This document shows, in pieces, positions 27,378 to 36,373 of a DNA stretch of 64,000 nt (its first letter is position 1; every line of letters starts with the position of its first letter). Under the pieces are notes generated by a model, which was not told the DNA's origin, made no database searches, and saw nothing but the letters and a program-made list of their open reading frames with translations. Origin of the DNA: Paraburkholderia eburnea (GTDB taxonomy: Bacteria > Pseudomonadota > Gammaproteobacteria > Burkholderiales > Burkholderiaceae); contig NZ_PQGA01000001.1 in the NCBI RefSeq assembly GCF_002917095.1, positions 620,001-684,000 on the forward strand, read 5' to 3'. The translations under genes were made by a program, and so were the position numbers.

Positions 27378-27698
27378 ATGAAGACCCAATCCTTCGACAA
27401 CGTCTGGGACGCCATCGAAGACACCCCCGAAGCCTCGCAGAATATGACGCTGCGCTGCGATCTCATGATCGCGCTCGAAGAGCACATCAAGCGCCACGAG
27501 ATGACGCAGGCACAGGCCGCCGCACTATTCGGCGTTACGCAGCCGCGTGTGTCCGACCTCATGCGCGGCAAGATCGACCTGTTTTCGCTCGATGCGCTCA
27601 TCAACATGGCGGTCGCGGCCGGTATGAAGATCGAACTGCGCATCACGCCGCGTGGCCCTCATGGCGACGACAGCAATAAAAAAGCGGCCACCCGGTAA
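27378..27698 (+). CDS. XRE-family antitoxin, HigA-like
   Basis: The 106-residue protein carries a helix-turn-helix of the HTH_37/XRE type: LRCDLMIALEEHIKRHEMTQAQAAALFGVTQPRVSDLMRGKIDLFSLDALINMAVAAGMKIEL. This is the standard antitoxin of Gp49-type toxin pairs and should bind its own promoter. It starts 18 bases after the toxin stop in the usual toxin-first order. The antitoxin is intact although the toxin is frameshifted. The TAA stop lies in the loop of a terminator for the opposite strand. Confidence 0.9.
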   Translation: MKTQSFDNVWDAIEDTPEASQNMTLRCDLMIALEEHIKRHEMTQAQAAALFGVTQPRVSDLMRGKIDLFSLDALINMAVAAGMKIELRITPRGPHGDDSNKKAATR

Positions 27699-27711
27699 CC
27701 GGGCAGCCGCT
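27683..27711 (-). terminator. Terminator for ridA, embedded in the antitoxin 3' end
   Basis: AGCGGC (27683-27688) pairs with GCCGCT (27706-27711) and CCCGG (27691-27695) with CCGGG (27699-27703). The minus strand then runs into six T. It fits a rho-independent terminator 34 bases past the ridA stop that overlaps the antitoxin coding sequence. Confidence 0.7.
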
Positions 27712-27744
27712 CTTCAGCCACTCATACAACGCGCGAGAGGCGCT

Positions 27745-28134
27745 TTACTTCCCTGCCGGCGCCTTGTACGCGACGCAATCGACTTCCACCTTACAGTCGA
27801 TGACCATGCTCGACTGCACGCAGGCGCGCGCGGGCGGATGATCGCCGAAGTACTCGCGGAACACCTTGTTGAAGGACTGGAAGTCGCGCGCATCGTCGAG
27901 CCACACGCCGCAGCGTACGACGTGCTCCGGGCCGTAGCCCGCTTCCTTGAGAATGGCGAACACGTTCTGGATGGTCTTGTGCGACTGCTCGACGATGCCG
28001 CCGTTGATCACTTCACCGTTTTCCATCGGCGTCTGGCCCGAGACGAACAGCCAGCCGTCGGCTTCCACCGCGCGCGCGAACGGCAGGTGTTGACCGCCCT
28101 GGCCCTTGCCGCCTTCCACTCCATATCGTTTCAT
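27745..28134 (-). CDS. RidA/YjgF-family protein
   Basis: The 129-residue protein has the RidA trimer fold, with PFARAVEADGWLFVSGQTPME, IVEQSHKTIQNVFAILKEAGYGPEHVVR and VFREYFGDHPPARACVQSSMV. The arginine in PPAR-x-C binds the carboxylate of imines and is kept. RidA hydrolyses reactive enamine/imine intermediates. Here it is preceded by a D-aminoacylase and lies near a D-amino acid deaminase, so it probably clears imines released by that pathway. AAGGAG precedes the ATG at 28134. Confidence 0.92.
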   Translation of the reverse strand: MKRYGVEGGKGQGGQHLPFARAVEADGWLFVSGQTPMENGEVINGGIVEQSHKTIQNVFAILKEAGYGPEHVVRCGVWLDDARDFQSFNKVFREYFGDHPPARACVQSSMVIDCKVEVDCVAYKAPAGK

Positions 28135-28210
28135 CGTTTGCTCCTTTGGGTTCGTGCGGCGCGCGTCGGTGTGCTCACGCGAGCGCGCGCCGAGGGTCGA
28201 AATTCAGTCG

Positions 28211-29692
28211 TTAAAAAGCCGCGGCGTCGGCGTTCGCGTCACGCGGCCCGCGCGCGACGAAGTGGCCCGCGCGCTCGCCCGTGGGCTGGCCATCGCGATA
28301 CGACAGCACGCCGTTCACCCACACGGCGTCAATGCCCTCCGCCACCTGCTGCGGCTTGTCGAAGGTCGCGCAATCGCGCACCTTCAGGGGATCGAACATC
28401 ACGAGGTCGGCGTGCCAGCCCACGTGCACTTCGCCGCGCTGCGCGAGGCCAAAGCGCCGCGCCGACAGCCCGGTCATCTTGCGCACCGCCTCTTCGAGCG
28501 GCAGCAGTTGCGCATCGCGCGCGTAGTGGCCCAGCACGCGCGGAAACGCGCCCCACAAACGCGGATGCGGCAGCGGATCGTTCGGCAATCCGTCCGATCC
28601 CACCATCGTCGCCGGATGCGAGAGGATGCGGCGCACGTCGTCCTCGGACATGTTGTGATAGACCGCGCCCGCCGGCTGCAGCCGCTTGCCCGCTTCCTGC
28701 TGCGAGACGCCCCATTCGGCGGCGATATCCTTGATGAGCTTGCCCGCCTGCTCGGGATGCGGCGTGGACCATGTAATCGTGATGTCGATATCGCCCGTCA
28801 CCTGCTTCAGATCGAGCGTCGACGAGCTGCGGCTATACGGATAGCAGTCGCAGCCCACCGGCTGATACTTGCGCGCGCCGTCGAGCGAGGCCAGCACCTC
28901 CGTGCTGCGCCCCCAGTTCGACGGCCCCGCGCATTTCAGATGCGAGATCACCACCGGCACGCGCGCGTGCTTGCCGATGTGATACGCCTCGTCCATCGCT
29001 TCCAGAATCGCTTCGAATTCGGTGCGCATGTGCGTCGTGTAGAGCGCGCCGGCAAGCGCAAGCGGTTCGGCCAGCGTGGCGACTTCCTCGGTGGAAGCCT
29101 CATAGGCCGATCCATAAGCCAGGCCCGTCGATAACCCGAGCGCGCCGTTCACGAGCGCTTCTTCAAGCTGCGCGCGCATCGCCTCGATCTCCGCGCTGCT
29201 GGCCGCGCGCTTGAGATCGTCGAGATGATTGTTGCGCAGCGCCGTATGGCCGATCAGCGCACCCACGTTCACGGCCGGTTTCGCTGCGTTCACGGCCTCC
29301 ACATAGGCTGCGAAAGTCGGGTACTGGAACGCATCGCGCGCGCCGAGCAGATTCATCGGATCGGGCGGCTCGCCCTTGAGCGAGACCGGCGACGCGCTGA
29401 TGCCGCAATTGCCGACGATCACCGTCGTCACGCCCTGGCTGATCTTGGGCAGCATTTGCGGCGCGCGGATCACGTGCGTGTCGTCGTGCGTGTGCACGTC
29501 GATGAAACCGGGCGCGAGCGCGCGGCCGTCGGCTTCGATCACTTCCTCGGCAAGCCAGTTCGAAAGATTGCCGATGGCGACGATGCGCCCGTCGCGCAGC
29601 GCCACGTCGCGTTCGACGGGCGGCGCGCCGGTGCCGTCATAAAGCATGGCGCCGACGATCAGGGTGTCGGCGACTTCGGGATGCGAATGCAT
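28211..29692 (-). CDS. N-acyl-D-amino-acid deacylase (D-aminoacylase)
   Basis: The 493-residue enzyme is an amidohydrolase of the D-aminoacylase group that releases D-amino acids from N-acyl forms. The metal site begins APGFIDVHTHDDTHV, followed by QGVTTVIVGNCGISASP with the metal-bridging cysteine. Later come HTALRNNH, TTHMRTE, VVISHLKCAG and MVGSDGLPNDPLPHPRLWGAFPRVLG. The close resembles the beta-subdomain of the family (VGWHADLVMFDP). GGAG precedes the ATG at 29692. It forms one transcription unit with ridA and lies 92 bases below the RpiR regulator stop on the same strand. Confidence 0.93.
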   Translation of the reverse strand: MHSHPEVADTLIVGAMLYDGTGAPPVERDVALRDGRIVAIGNLSNWLAEEVIEADGRALAPGFIDVHTHDDTHVIRAPQMLPKISQGVTTVIVGNCGISASPVSLKGEPPDPMNLLGARDAFQYPTFAAYVEAVNAAKPAVNVGALIGHTALRNNHLDDLKRAASSAEIEAMRAQLEEALVNGALGLSTGLAYGSAYEASTEEVATLAEPLALAGALYTTHMRTEFEAILEAMDEAYHIGKHARVPVVISHLKCAGPSNWGRSTEVLASLDGARKYQPVGCDCYPYSRSSSTLDLKQVTGDIDITITWSTPHPEQAGKLIKDIAAEWGVSQQEAGKRLQPAGAVYHNMSEDDVRRILSHPATMVGSDGLPNDPLPHPRLWGAFPRVLGHYARDAQLLPLEEAVRKMTGLSARRFGLAQRGEVHVGWHADLVMFDPLKVRDCATFDKPQQVAEGIDAVWVNGVLSYRDGQPTGERAGHFVARGPRDANADAAAF

Positions 29693-29783
29693 ATCAGGGT
29701 CTCCTGTCGATCCCAGGCGGGTAGTCGAATGTATTCGGCGAATGTACTCGTTCGCCTCGCCAATTGTGAAATCAGGTGGCCGG

Positions 29784-30803
29784 TCAGTCGCCTAGCGGCT
29801 GGCGCTCGCCGCCACGCCCGGCGGTGCCGCGATGCGCGTCGAGCGTGTGTTTCATGCGGCGCAACAATTCACGGCTTTGCTCCGGCTGCGATAAGGCGAG
29901 TTCGGTGACGAGTACGTCGAGTGCCATCATCATCGCGTAACGCGACGACGAGGGCTTGTAGATGAAATCGGTCTCGCTCGCGACGATCGGCACGAGCCAG
30001 TCGGCCAGCGCGGCCAGCGGCGACGCGGGCGCGGTCAGCGCGACCAGCTTCGCGCCGTAGTCGCGCGCGATACGGCAGGCGTCGAGCAGTTCAGGCACGC
30101 GTCCTGTCACGGACAACGCCACGACCACGCAGTCAGGCGTGAGCGTGCTCGCGACCATGCGCTGCAGCAGGCTGTCCTGGTACGACGCGACCGGACGCCC
30201 GAGCCGCACGAGCCGATAGCGCATTTCGTCGGCGAGCGCGCTGGAGCCGCCGCCCATGCCGAACACATAGATCATGCGCGCTTCGCGAAGGGCGGCGGCG
30301 GCGGCGGCGAACGGCGCCTGACGCAGCAGTTCGTGATTGCGCGCGAGCGCGCCGTGGATTTCCTCGTACACGCGCGTGGGCAGCGATGCGTCGGCCGTCG
30401 TGAGATCGTCCGCTGCGGCGGCATCGTCCGCGCGCTGTTTGCGGCGCTTGCCCTTGCTGCCCTTGCTCTCCCCCGTTTCGTTCTTGCCCGCCTTAACGGC
30501 TTTGCCGGCAGGCACCGCGCGCAGGAAGCGCTCGCCGACCGCCGCCGCCTGGGCCAGGCGCAGCTTGAGTTCGCGCACATCCTGACAACCGACGGTCTTG
30601 GCGAAACGCGTCACGGACGCCACGCTCACGCCCGCGCGCTGCGCCAGCTCGCCGATGCTCGCGCGCGCGGCGGCGGCCAGGTCGTCGAGGATCAAGGCGG
30701 CGACGTCGCGCTCGGCCGGACGTAGATCCGGCACGCATTGCGCGATACGCGCCACGATATCGAAACGGCCGGTGAATCGATCAGACTCGGCGGCGGAATT
30801 CAT
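29784..30803 (-). CDS. RpiR/MurR-family transcriptional regulator
   Basis: The 339-residue protein has an N-terminal RpiR helix-turn-helix (LRPAERDVAALILDDLAAAARASIGELAQRAGVSVASVTRFAKTVGC). A lysine-rich low-complexity linker (about residues 100-135) leads to a SIS domain, MIYVFGMGGGSSALADEMRYRLVRLG and VVVALSVTGRVPELLDACRIARDYGAKLVALT. The linker is longer than usual for the family. It is divergent from the amino acid deaminase gene and upstream of the D-aminoacylase and ridA genes, so it likely regulates all of them. Confidence 0.9.
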   Translation of the reverse strand: MNSAAESDRFTGRFDIVARIAQCVPDLRPAERDVAALILDDLAAAARASIGELAQRAGVSVASVTRFAKTVGCQDVRELKLRLAQAAAVGERFLRAVPAGKAVKAGKNETGESKGSKGKRRKQRADDAAAADDLTTADASLPTRVYEEIHGALARNHELLRQAPFAAAAAALREARMIYVFGMGGGSSALADEMRYRLVRLGRPVASYQDSLLQRMVASTLTPDCVVVALSVTGRVPELLDACRIARDYGAKLVALTAPASPLAALADWLVPIVASETDFIYKPSSSRYAMMMALDVLVTELALSQPEQSRELLRRMKHTLDAHRGTAGRGGERQPLGD

Positions 30804-30875
30804 GGAAGTCGGGCAAGATTCGGAATGGACTGCGGGGAGTATGAGCGTCCGCCTGTTAATAAATAACATTTCACG

Positions 30876-30904
30876 CGGAGATGGTACTTTGTGTACTATC
30901 TCCG
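30876..30904. promoter_or_regulatory. Candidate RpiR operator in the divergent promoter
   Basis: CGGAGATGGTAC at 30876-30887 and GTACTATCTCCG at 30893-30904 form a 12-bp inverted repeat with one mismatch around a five-base spacer. It lies midway between the regulator start and the deaminase start, as expected for a shared operator. Confidence 0.65.
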
Positions 30905-30969
30905 AGTCAACGCCTCAAGCTGTCTGTACCGTAATATCAGGCGTTATGGAGAATATGGAGCGAACGGAA

Positions 30970-32262
30970 ATGAAAGTTACAAACTATCAGAGCGCGACAA
31001 TCGACCCGAATAGCAAGGGCCTCGGCAACGTGCCAGGCGCGAGCGTGCCGCTGGCCGACGCCGGGCGTCTGGAATGGAATCTGCTCGCCGAGGACGTGAG
31101 CCTGCCCGCCGCCGTCCTGTATGCGGATCGCGTCGAACACAACCTCAAGTGGATGCAGGAGTTCGTCACGCGCTACGGCGTGAAACTCGCGCCGCACGGC
31201 AAGACGACAATGGCGCCGCAGCTCTTTCGCCGCCAGATGGACGCCGGCGCATGGGGCATCACGCTGGCCACCGCGCATCAGACGCGCGCCGCGTACCGCG
31301 GCGGCATCTCGCGCGTGCTGATGGCCAACCAGCTCGTGGGCCGCCGCAACATGGCGATCATCGCGGAACTCCTCAGCGACGCCGACTTCGAATTCTTCTG
31401 CCTGGTCGATTCGGTGGAAGGCGTCGAGCAACTGGGCGAATTCTTCCGCGCCGCCAACCGCACGCTCGAAGTGCTGCTCGAACTGGGCGTGCCGCGCGGG
31501 CGCACCGGCGTGCGTGACGCGCAAACGCGCCGCGCCGTGCTCGAAGCCATCGAGCGCTATCCGGATTCGCTCAGGCTTGCGGGCGTGGAGATTTACGAAG
31601 GCGTGCTCAAGGAAGAAAGCGAAGTGCGCACCTTTCTGCGCGACGCGCTCAATGTGACCGAGGAACTTGCCGCGGCGGGCCGCTTCTCGCGTGCTCCGGC
31701 GCTGCTGTCGGGGGCTGGGTCGGCGTGGTACGACATCGTCGCCGAGGAATTCGCCCAGGCCGCGAAGGCCGGCACGATCGACGTCGTGCTGCGCCCCGGC
31801 TGCTATCTCACGCATGACGTGGGCGTCTACAAGAAGGCGCAGTCGGACATCCTCACGCGCAATCCGGTCGCGCGCGAAATGGGCGTGGCGTTGTTGCCCG
31901 CGCTGCAGCTATGGGCGTATGTCCAGTCGATTCCGGAACCGGGGCGCGCGATCATCGGCTTCGGCAAGCGCGATGCGGCTTTCGACGCGGGCTTTCCGGA
32001 ACCGTCGCGCCACTATCGTCCGGCGCGCGACGGCGAAGTCCACGGCACGCCGCGCGAGATCGACGCCCAGGAAGGCTGGCAAGTGTTCCAGATGATGGAT
32101 CAGCACGCCTATCTGCAGATTCCCGCCGGGGCGGATATTCAGGTCGGCGACATGATCGGTTTCGACATCTCGCATCCTTGCCTCACCTTCGACAAGTGGC
32201 GTCAGGTGCTGATGGTCGATGGCGAATATCGCGTGACGGAAGTGATCGAAACGTTCTTCTGA
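30970..32262 (+). CDS. Amino acid deaminase of the D-serine dehydratase/D-threonine aldolase fold
   Basis: The 430-residue protein belongs to the PLP-dependent fold-type III group. LPAAVLYADRVEHNLKWMQEF and KLAPHGKTTMAPQLFRRQMDAGAWGITLATAHQ place the PLP lysine (HGKT). LRPGCYLTHDVGVYKK and the C-terminal QMMDQHAYLQIP...GDMIGFDISHPCLTFDKWRQVL carry the histidine/cysteine metal-binding pair of the D-serine dehydratase group. It should deaminate or cleave a D-amino acid, fitting the D-aminoacylase and RidA nearby. ATG 30970 has GGAG nine bases upstream; 30946 is an alternative. Confidence 0.88.
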   Translation: MKVTNYQSATIDPNSKGLGNVPGASVPLADAGRLEWNLLAEDVSLPAAVLYADRVEHNLKWMQEFVTRYGVKLAPHGKTTMAPQLFRRQMDAGAWGITLATAHQTRAAYRGGISRVLMANQLVGRRNMAIIAELLSDADFEFFCLVDSVEGVEQLGEFFRAANRTLEVLLELGVPRGRTGVRDAQTRRAVLEAIERYPDSLRLAGVEIYEGVLKEESEVRTFLRDALNVTEELAAAGRFSRAPALLSGAGSAWYDIVAEEFAQAAKAGTIDVVLRPGCYLTHDVGVYKKAQSDILTRNPVAREMGVALLPALQLWAYVQSIPEPGRAIIGFGKRDAAFDAGFPEPSRHYRPARDGEVHGTPREIDAQEGWQVFQMMDQHAYLQIPAGADIQVGDMIGFDISHPCLTFDKWRQVLMVDGEYRVTEVIETFF

Positions 32263-32274
32263 TCGTTCTGCGTT

Positions 32275-32742
32275 TCAATCGGTGGCGGTGGTAGCGGAAC
32301 CCGCATCTGCGGTCTGCGCCGCCGCTACGCCAATGCGCTCCTCCATCATGCGCAGCGCGCTCGACAGCGCAGTGAGCGCATCGTCGGGCAGCGACATCGC
32401 CACGCGCAGGAAGTCGTTGCGGCGCGGCAGGCCCGCTTCGACGACCTCGCGCCCGGCGGCTGTCAGCTTCACGTTGGTGATGCGGTTGTCGCGCTCGTCG
32501 GCGCTGCGCGCGATCCAGCCCAGCGACTCCAGCGGCTTCAACTGCCGCGTGAGCGCGCCGGGGTCCACGCGCAGACGCTCGACAAGGCGCTTCTGCGAAG
32601 ACGCGCCCTCCTGCTCGTGCAACGCCAGCAGAATGCGCCAACGTGGCAGCGGATGGCCCACCTGCGCCTCGAACGCCGACATGAACGCACGATAAGTGCG
32701 TCCGAATTGCTGCATGATGGCGATGCGGTCCTGTGCTTCCAT
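32275..32742 (-). CDS. MarR-family regulator
   Basis: The 155-residue protein has the MarR winged helix: LPRWRILLALHEQEGASSQKRLVERLRVDPGALTRQLKPLESLGWIARSADERDNRITNVKLTAAGREVVE, with the usual D-x-R-(D/N)-x-R wing. It follows the multidrug transporter gene by 62 bases on the same strand, the common MFS-MarR pairing in which the regulator represses efflux until a ligand binds. It converges with the deaminase gene at a 12-bp gap. Confidence 0.9.
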   Translation of the reverse strand: MEAQDRIAIMQQFGRTYRAFMSAFEAQVGHPLPRWRILLALHEQEGASSQKRLVERLRVDPGALTRQLKPLESLGWIARSADERDNRITNVKLTAAGREVVEAGLPRRNDFLRVAMSLPDDALTALSSALRMMEERIGVAAAQTADAGSATTATD

Positions 32743-32804
32743 GCTGTGTTTTCCTGCCTGATTTCGCTGATTTCGCCGATTCCCGGATTGTGTTCGGCGG
32801 GCGC

Positions 32805-34400
32805 TCAATCGGCGTGAATGACCGGCTCGACCTTGCGGTGTAGCTTGATGAGCGGCACGCGCCGCGCCTGCCAGACCGACACCAGCGCCACCGCCGCCGC
32901 GACCGCGATACCCAGATGGATCGCGCCCACCAGCGCCTCGCGCGCGGCTTCGAGCAGCGGCGCGCCGTGGTGCCCGGCCTTCGCGAGTTCGCCGACCAGT
33001 GCGCTCTGGGCGTTGCGGTTGATGAGAATCTGCGGATCGGCGAGTTGCGTGAACCAGTGCAGCGCGCCATCGGCGTCGAGCGCCTTGTGCACGCCGCTCG
33101 AATAAAGCTGCGTGACGAGCGTGCCGGTCAGCGCCGTGCCGATCATCCCGCCGATCATGCGCAGCGATTGCAGCAGCGCCGTGGCGATGCCCAGATGCTC
33201 GCGGCCCGCAGTTTGTTGCGCGAACACGGTCAGATTGGGCATCACGAAACCCAGGCCAAGGCCGCCCACGATCATCACCGCCATCAGCAGCCCGCGCGGT
33301 GTGTTGTGCGACGCGAGCGCGACCGCAAAGCACGCGAAAGCAAGCATCGCGAAGCCGATGTAGAGCATCCGATTCGGATTGCGGATGCGCGACACGATGC
33401 GCCCGTTCGCAATGCTGCCGATCGTGATGAACACCACCAGCGGCGTGATGACCACGCCCGCCTCGTTCGGCGACATGCCGAAGCCGCCCTGGAACAGCAG
33501 CGGCGCGTAGAACAGCAGCGAAAACATCGTGAAGCCGCCGAGCACCGCGAGCGTGAAGAGCGCGTTGAGGCTGGCGTTGCGGAACATATCGACGGGCAGA
33601 ATCGCCTGCGGGCAGCGCCGCTCCCAGTGCCACAGCGCCCAGGCGGACGCGGCGGCCAGTGCGAGCAGCCCGAGCGCCGCCAGCGTCACGCCATGCTGCG
33701 GCAAACGCTCGACGAAAAGCTGCAGGCTGCCGAGCGTCACGGCGATCAGCAGCGCACCGGGCCAGTCCAGCCGCATGCGCTCCTTGTGCGCGATGTGGCG
33801 CAGATGCGGCAGATAGCGCCACACGAAAAAGAGCGAAATCAGGCCGACAGGCAGGTTCACATAGAACACCGAGCGCCAGCCGTAGTACTGCGTGAGAAAG
33901 CCGCCGAGCGAAGGCCCGACCGCATTGGCGATGCCAAATGCCGAACTCATCAGCACCTGCCAGCGCAGGCGCACGACCGAATCGGGGAAGAGATCGGGGA
34001 TGCAGGCGAACGCGGTGCCCACCAGCATGCCGCCGCCGATGCCCTGCAGACCGCGCGCGATCACGAGGAACATCATGCTGTTGGCCGCGCCGCACAGCAC
34101 CGAAGCGCCCGTGAACACGACGATCGACGCGATCACGAAGGGCTTGCGGCCGTAATAATCGCCGAGCCTGCCGAAAATGGGGACGGTAATAACCGAGGTG
34201 AGCAGATAGGACGTGGCGACCCACGCGTAGAGTTCGAAGCCGCGCAGTTCGGCGACGATAGTGGGCAGCGCGGTGCCCACGACAGTCTGGTCGAGCGCGA
34301 CCAGCATGGTCACGAACGACACGCCGAGCATCGCCAGCAGCGACTCCCGGAACGGCAGCACCTGGCCGCTAGAGTGGTGGGCGGCGGTATGAACGGCCAT
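32805..34400 (-). CDS. DHA2-family MFS multidrug efflux transporter
   Basis: The 531-residue permease has 14 likely membrane helices. It has the DHA2 motif C region (VVGTALPTIVAELRG) and motif A, GRLGDYYGRKPF. FQGIGGG-type LQGIGGGMLVG and GPSLGGFLTQYYGWRSVFYVNLPVG follow, matching EmrB/QacA proteins that export drugs with protons. A periplasmic loop of about 60 residues sits before the last helix. No membrane-fusion partner gene is adjacent. The MarR gene follows. Confidence 0.92.
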   Translation of the reverse strand: MAVHTAAHHSSGQVLPFRESLLAMLGVSFVTMLVALDQTVVGTALPTIVAELRGFELYAWVATSYLLTSVITVPIFGRLGDYYGRKPFVIASIVVFTGASVLCGAANSMMFLVIARGLQGIGGGMLVGTAFACIPDLFPDSVVRLRWQVLMSSAFGIANAVGPSLGGFLTQYYGWRSVFYVNLPVGLISLFFVWRYLPHLRHIAHKERMRLDWPGALLIAVTLGSLQLFVERLPQHGVTLAALGLLALAAASAWALWHWERRCPQAILPVDMFRNASLNALFTLAVLGGFTMFSLLFYAPLLFQGGFGMSPNEAGVVITPLVVFITIGSIANGRIVSRIRNPNRMLYIGFAMLAFACFAVALASHNTPRGLLMAVMIVGGLGLGFVMPNLTVFAQQTAGREHLGIATALLQSLRMIGGMIGTALTGTLVTQLYSSGVHKALDADGALHWFTQLADPQILINRNAQSALVGELAKAGHHGAPLLEAAREALVGAIHLGIAVAAAVALVSVWQARRVPLIKLHRKVEPVIHAD

Positions 34401-34419
34401 TTTTTTGATCCCGCAACGA

Positions 34420-34431
34420 TTGACACGTCAA
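34420..34431. promoter_or_regulatory. Candidate MarR operator
   Basis: TTGAC and GTCAA flank two central bases 20 bases before the MFS start codon. It is short but well placed for the downstream MarR protein. Confidence 0.4.
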
Positions 34432-34511
34432 AGGATTCACAGTTTAGCATGTCCGATCCTCGATAAACTGGGGGTCGAGCGGCGTTCGCCGCACCGTCTT
34501 CCGGGAGACTT

Positions 34512-35342
34512 ATGGCGTCATTCAGCGATTTTTCCGAAGCCGATCTCGCCGCGCTCAAGCGTGCCAAACACGAACTGGAAACCCCGCCGCTCGGCATGAA
34601 ACTGGCCGCCATCGTCGGTGCGCCGGTCGAAAAGCTGATCGCGAAACTGCCCGCCGTCGCCAACGACAAGGTCAACGACGCCACCCAGGCTGCCCTGCGC
34701 AAGTGCCTTCAGCTCGCGCTCAAGACGCTCGGCAAGCCGGGCGAGAGCGCGCTCGCGGCCGTCGTGCCCGCGAAGCCCAGCAATCTGCTCCACAAATTCG
34801 CGGTCGCGACCACGGGCGCGGCGGGCGGCGCGTTCGGTCTCTTCGCGCTGCCCGTCGAATTGCCGGTGACGACGACGCTGATGTTCCGCTCGATCTGCGA
34901 CATCGCGCGCAGCGAGGGCGAAGACATCGCGAACGCCGACGCCCAGCTCCAGTGCCTCACCGTCTTCGGCATGGGCGGGCGCTCCGCCTCCGACGACGAA
35001 GCCGACTTCGGCTACTTCGTGGTGCGCGGTGCGCTGGCCCAGGCGGTGTCGAAAGCCTCGTCCGAGATGGCGACCAAGGGCTTCGCCGCGCATGGCTCGG
35101 CGGCGCTCCTCAAGCTGATGCAGACCGTGGCCGCGCGATTTTCGGTGCAGGTCAGCGAGCAGGTCGCGGCGAAATCGATCCCGGCGATCGGCGCGGTGCT
35201 TGGGGCGATGGTGAACACCGTGTTCATCGACCACTTCCAGAACGTCGCGCACGGCCACTTCACCGTGCGACGGCTCGAACGCCGCTATGGCGAGGCCGTC
35301 GTGCGCGCGGCTTACGGCGAGATCGAGGTCTCGCTCGATTGA
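34512..35342 (+). CDS. EcsC-family protein
   Basis: The 276-residue protein belongs to the EcsC family. ATTGAAGGAFGLFALPVELPVTTTLMFRSICDIARSEGED contains the conserved glycine/proline hydrophobic core. QCLTVFGMGG and IPAIGAVLGAMVNTVFIDHFQNVAHGHFTVRRLERRYG are its usual C-terminal end. Two or three hydrophobic helices suggest membrane association. The biochemical role of the family is unknown. Its 3' end overlaps the convergent esterase gene by 31 bases. Confidence 0.88.
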   Translation: MASFSDFSEADLAALKRAKHELETPPLGMKLAAIVGAPVEKLIAKLPAVANDKVNDATQAALRKCLQLALKTLGKPGESALAAVVPAKPSNLLHKFAVATTGAAGGAFGLFALPVELPVTTTLMFRSICDIARSEGEDIANADAQLQCLTVFGMGGRSASDDEADFGYFVVRGALAQAVSKASSEMATKGFAAHGSAALLKLMQTVAARFSVQVSEQVAAKSIPAIGAVLGAMVNTVFIDHFQNVAHGHFTVRRLERRYGEAVVRAAYGEIEVSLD

Positions 35343-36316
35343 GCGGGGGGCGGGGATGACGCTGCGCCTGACGGCGCCGTTTTCTGCGCGCGCGCGGTCG
35401 TGTCGATCGTCGTCACGCGTTGGACGAAGCGCGCCGAATCGTCGAGCGAGCGGCGAGCTTCGGGCATGAACGGCGCATAGATCGGCCAGATATGCGGCAG
35501 ACCGCGCGCGATTTCGCATTCGACGTTCACACCTGACGCTCGCGCACGCTCAGCGACGCGCCGCGTGTCGTCGAGCAGCGTCTCGGTGCTGCCCGCCAGC
35601 ATGAAGAGCGGCGGCAAGCGCTGGAAATCGGCATAGAACGGCGAGACATAAGGGTCCGTCGCGCGCGTCGCGCCGGCCTCGCCGAGATAAAGCGCGGCGA
35701 CGCGCGCAAACACGTCGCCGCTGAACATCGGATCGCGACCATCGTTGTCGCGGATCGACGCGCCGGTCACGGCCAGGTCGGTCCACGGCGAATACAGCAG
35801 CGCGCCGGCGGGCAGCTTGTCGCCGGCATCGCGCAACGCCAGCAGCGTCGCCAGCGCCAGACCGCCGCCCGCCGAATCGCCCGCGATCACGAGCGAGTCG
35901 GCACGCACGCCGTCGGCGAGTAGGCGCCGGTAGGCCGCGAGCGCATCGTCGAGCGCCGCCGGAAAGGGATGTTCGGGCGCGAGCCGGTAATCGAGCGAGA
36001 AGACATCGGCATCGGCGCGCGTGGCGAGACCATAGGTGATCGCGCGGTGCGTCCTCGGCGAACAAAAGTAGTAGCCGCCACCGTGCAGATAGAGAATCGT
36101 GCGCGGCGCCCCACCCTCGCGCACGAGCCATTCGCCGCGCAGCGGGATATCGCCGCCCTCATACTGCTCGCGCAGTTGCCAGCCTGCGGGCACCTGCGGC
36201 AGCCACACGCGCTTTTCCGTAGCCGCACGCGTGCGCGCGACGTCGAGAGGACGGCGCGTCACCGGCAGAAAGCGGCGACGCAGCCACCAGCAGATGAAGC
36301 GGCTTTGCAGACTCAT
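35312..36316 (-). CDS. Alpha/beta hydrolase, HSL-type esterase
   Basis: The 334-residue enzyme is a hormone-sensitive-lipase-type carboxylesterase. The oxyanion-hole motif HGGGYYF and the nucleophile box GDSAGGGLAL are clear. FMLAGSTETLLDD supplies the catalytic acid region and LPHIWPIY the histidine. YRLAPEHPFPAALDDALAAYRRL is the family's standard bridge. No signal peptide is evident. The last 31 bases overlap the EcsC gene on the opposite strand. Confidence 0.92.
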   Translation of the reverse strand: MSLQSRFICWWLRRRFLPVTRRPLDVARTRAATEKRVWLPQVPAGWQLREQYEGGDIPLRGEWLVREGGAPRTILYLHGGGYYFCSPRTHRAITYGLATRADADVFSLDYRLAPEHPFPAALDDALAAYRRLLADGVRADSLVIAGDSAGGGLALATLLALRDAGDKLPAGALLYSPWTDLAVTGASIRDNDGRDPMFSGDVFARVAALYLGEAGATRATDPYVSPFYADFQRLPPLFMLAGSTETLLDDTRRVAERARASGVNVECEIARGLPHIWPIYAPFMPEARRSLDDSARFVQRVTTIDTTARAQKTAPSGAASSPPPAQSSETSISP

Positions 36317-36373
36317 GACAGTGCGCGTGTGCAGTCGATCAGGCAGTCATTTGATAGTCATTTCACGGTCGCA

